The position numbers and the translations under genes are program-made. Shown piece after piece: positions 20,933-22,536 of a DNA stretch of 22,536 nucleotides (position 1 is its first letter; each line of letters starts with the position of its first letter). The stretch is from Firmicutes bacterium UBA4975 (GTDB lineage: Bacteria; Bacillota; Proteinivoracia; UBA4975). The DNA lies in contig DGZR01000067.1 in the NCBI GenBank assembly GCA_002397155.1, forward strand, positions 1 through 22,536, read 5' to 3'. The notes beneath the pieces are model-generated. The model was not told the DNA's origin. It saw only the letters and a list, made by a program, of their open reading frames with translations, and did not search any database.

Positions 20933-21139
20933 ATGGAGGTAAGGATTGACACCGAGAGCATCAACTTGGGCCAGTTCTTAAAATTCCTCGGCCTGTTGGG
21001 AACGGGGGGGCAGGCCAAGGCTTTCTTGGCGGAAAACACTGTCCTGGTCAACGGCGTTCCCACCGGCCAACGGGGCAAAAAAATATTCTCGGGAGATGTG
21101 GTCCAAGTAAACAAGGCAGTATACAGAGTAATCGGGTAA
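20933..21139 (+). CDS. yaaA: S4-domain protein YaaA (RlbA-like)
   Basis: This 68-residue protein is the small S4 RNA-binding-domain protein found between dnaN and recF: ITLGQFLK-like INLGQFLKFLGLLGTGGQAKAFL, then VLVNGVPTGQRGKKIFSGDVV. In Bacillus it is linked to ribosome assembly. The start ATG is one codon after the dnaN stop, in the same frame (TAG-GAG-ATG), so the ribosome binding site abuts the start and translation is probably coupled. Confidence 0.93.
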   Translation: MEVRIDTESINLGQFLKFLGLLGTGGQAKAFLAENTVLVNGVPTGQRGKKIFSGDVVQVNKAVYRVIG

Positions 21140-21143
21140 GCCA

Positions 21144-22220
21144 ATGTACCTAAAAGCGGTATTCATCAAGGGTTGGCGCAACTATAAAGAAGAAAGGGTT
21201 GTCTTTCCGCGGGGCATAAATCTCTTTTTGGGGAAGAACGGACAGGGCAAGACCAACCTGCTGGAGGCGATTTACTTTCTCTCTTGCGGACAATCGCCTC
21301 GCACTATCCGGTCCGAAGAGCTGATAAACTGGGATAGCCAGTACTTTTACCTCAAGGGAGAACTGAGCAGGAATGGGACGACTTCCTTTTTGGAAATAGG
21401 GGGTGCCCGGGACGGCAGGCGGGCCTATAAAGCAGACGGAGTCCCCCTCTCCCGCCAGGGGGATATTTCCGGGGTGCTAAATGCCGTATTTTTTATGCCG
21501 GAGGATCTTTACCTGGTAAAAGGGGGTCCCTTGGCCAGGAGGAATTTTCTCGACTTAGAAATTGGCAAGGTCAACAAAGCATACCGCTATGCCCTTGGCT
21601 GCTATAAAAAGTTTCTGCGCCAGCGCAACGCCTTGCTCAAGTCCCGCAGTCGGGATGAGGTCCTTCTGGGCGTGCTGACGGAAAAGATCGCCGAACTGGC
21701 GGGACCGGTTGTCCAGCACAGACAGGGCTACCTGCAAAAACTAAGTGTCCTGGCCAGGCTAAAGCATCGCCGCCTCTCCGGGAATGAAGAACTGGTCTTA
21801 AAATACCAAGCCTCGTTGGCGCCGGGCCTGGGGCGCCGGGAGGTCCTGGCCCGGTTTGCCCAAGTAAGGGAACAAGAGCAAAAGCTGAAGGTCACGGTCC
21901 TCGGCCCTCACAAAGACGATTTTTCTTTTATCCTCGACGGGGCGGACCTGCGCAATTTCGGCTCCCAAGGTCAGCAAAGGACTGCGGTTTTGGCGGTAAA
22001 ACTAGCCGAGATCGAACTGATAAAAGCGGAAACGGGCCAATATCCCCTCTTGCTGCTAGACGACGTCATGTCCGAACTGGACGAAGAACGAAAGTCCTTT
22101 CTCCTGGAGTATTTGACTAACGGGATTCAGACTTTTATCTCCAGCACAGAGCCCTTGCCGGCCCAGCAAGCAGCAAAAGAATACTGGATTGAGTCGGGCT
22201 GTATAAGCGAAAGGAACTGA
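21144..22220 (+). CDS. recF: DNA replication and repair protein RecF
   Basis: This 358-residue protein is RecF, an SMC-like ATPase. Walker A is GKNGQGKTN (30-38), the ABC signature is GSQGQQR (273-279) and Walker B is LLLLDDVMSELD with Asp306-Asp307. The VLGPHKDDF segment is also conserved. It loads RecA at gaps with RecO and RecR. The gene starts 4 bp after yaaA in the same operon. Confidence 0.97.
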   Translation: MYLKAVFIKGWRNYKEERVVFPRGINLFLGKNGQGKTNLLEAIYFLSCGQSPRTIRSEELINWDSQYFYLKGELSRNGTTSFLEIGGARDGRRAYKADGVPLSRQGDISGVLNAVFFMPEDLYLVKGGPLARRNFLDLEIGKVNKAYRYALGCYKKFLRQRNALLKSRSRDEVLLGVLTEKIAELAGPVVQHRQGYLQKLSVLARLKHRRLSGNEELVLKYQASLAPGLGRREVLARFAQVREQEQKLKVTVLGPHKDDFSFILDGADLRNFGSQGQQRTAVLAVKLAEIELIKAETGQYPLLLLDDVMSELDEERKSFLLEYLTNGIQTFISSTEPLPAQQAAKEYWIESGCISERN

Positions 22221-22225
22221 TCAAA

Positions 22226-22483
22226 ATGTTCTTGCACTTAGGGGGCGAGGTTTCAGTGGACCTAGGTGATATTATTGGGGTCTTTGACTACAAGCTCTTG
22301 GACACGGACATCTTCCGGGAGTTTCTCCAATTTTCTCAGTGGGATTGCCAAGTAGTGACCTTGGGGGGGGAGACAAAGTCTCTGGTGGTGGCCCAGGGCA
22401 AAATTTACCTGACTCCTGTTTCTCGGGCAACATTGGCCCGGCGCTGGGCAAGCATGCCGGGCTCAAGGGGATTAAGGGCTTAG
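22226..22483 (+). CDS. remB: DUF370 protein, RemB-like (YaaB)
   Basis: This 85-residue protein begins MFLHLGGEVSVDLGDIIGVFDYKL, the typical start of the DUF370 (RemA/RemB) family, and sits between recF and gyrB where Bacillus has yaaB/remB. The family relates to control of extracellular matrix genes. The C-terminal half (LVVAQGKIYLTPVSRATLARRW) is consistent with it. Its ATG lies six bases after the recF stop. Confidence 0.88.
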   Translation: MFLHLGGEVSVDLGDIIGVFDYKLLDTDIFREFLQFSQWDCQVVTLGGETKSLVVAQGKIYLTPVSRATLARRWASMPGSRGLRA

Positions 22484-22497
22484 GCGGAGGTGAGACA

Positions 22498-22536
22498 GTG
22501 AAAAAAGACCTGTATGGTGCAGAACAAATCCAGGTG
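22498..22536 (+). CDS. gyrB: DNA gyrase subunit B (first 13 codons)
   Basis: GTG at 22498 follows GGAGGTGAGACA and opens a frame MKKDLYGAEQIQV, cut by the window end. YxAEQIQV is the standard GyrB N terminus, and the place after remB is its usual one. Gyrase introduces negative supercoils. Confidence 0.85.
   Translation, partial: MKKDLYGAEQIQV

Noticed and set aside
1..22536. CRISPR array, insertion sequence, prophage or integrated element.
   Set aside because: I saw no repeat-spacer pattern, transposase, integrase or flanking direct repeats; gene order is that of a conserved origin region.

Overview
The window is the replication-origin neighbourhood of a GC-rich Bacillota, most likely a spore-forming member of class Clostridia. 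The gene order rpmH-rnpA-yidD-yidC-jag-mnmE-mnmG-rsmG-noc-parA-parB to the left of the origin and dnaA-dnaN-yaaA-recF-remB-gyrB to the right is the classical Gram-positive oriC layout. Noc, the spore-protease-like YyaC, DUF951, DUF4446 and a DUF370/RemB protein all fit that group. GTG and TTG starts are frequent, and most genes carry strong GGAGG-type ribosome binding sites. No species can be named from the sequence.

Layout from left to right. (1) 1-803 is the N-terminal part of a secreted LysM/G5 cell-wall protein, cut by the window edge. (2) 929-1335 is a five-tRNA operon (Lys, Glu, Asp, Phe, Thr in transcription order) with a clear promoter and a terminator. (3) 1396-3185 is the rpsF-ssb-rpsR-mazG-like-rplI operon, with a promoter and a structured leader upstream of rpsF. 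(4) 3280-5444 holds a DUF951 protein and three membrane proteins (CvpA-like, an unrecognised small one, and YkvI-like). (5) 5539-6114 is yyaC, the only gene here facing the replication fork. (6) 6129-7939 is a bactofilin, an M23 envelope peptidase and a DUF4446 protein. (7) 8001-9351 is a terminator, a small unrecognised reading frame and a DSD1/D-threonine-aldolase-like PLP enzyme. (8) 9378-11862 is a chromosome-segregation block: two perfect parS sites, parB, parA and noc. (9) 11919-17993 runs rsmG, mnmG, mnmE, jag, yidC, yidD, rnpA and rpmH. (10) 18000-18320 is oriC with DnaA boxes. (11) 18321-22536 runs dnaA, dnaN, yaaA, recF, remB-like and the first codons of gyrB.

How it works together. 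DnaA binds boxes on both sides of its own gene and opens the origin. DnaN, RecF and GyrB serve the new forks. ParA/ParB acting on the parS pair organise and segregate the origin, and Noc protects the nucleoid from division. MnmE/MnmG and RsmG modify tRNA and 16S rRNA. RnpA matures tRNAs. YidC, YidD and Jag handle membrane insertion and RNA-linked envelope control. Every gene except yyaC is transcribed away from oriC, co-directionally with replication.

Most of the window is a well-conserved region, and I see no clear previously undescribed multi-gene system. The points most worth a second look are the tandem parS pair beside parB, the bactofilin/M23/DUF4446 module next to the segregation genes, the small unrecognised reading frame at 8021-8248, the rpsF leader hairpin with a bulged CCG, the two G10 tracts (one in a ribosome binding site, one in ssb), and the candidate DnaA-trio element between dnaA and dnaN.
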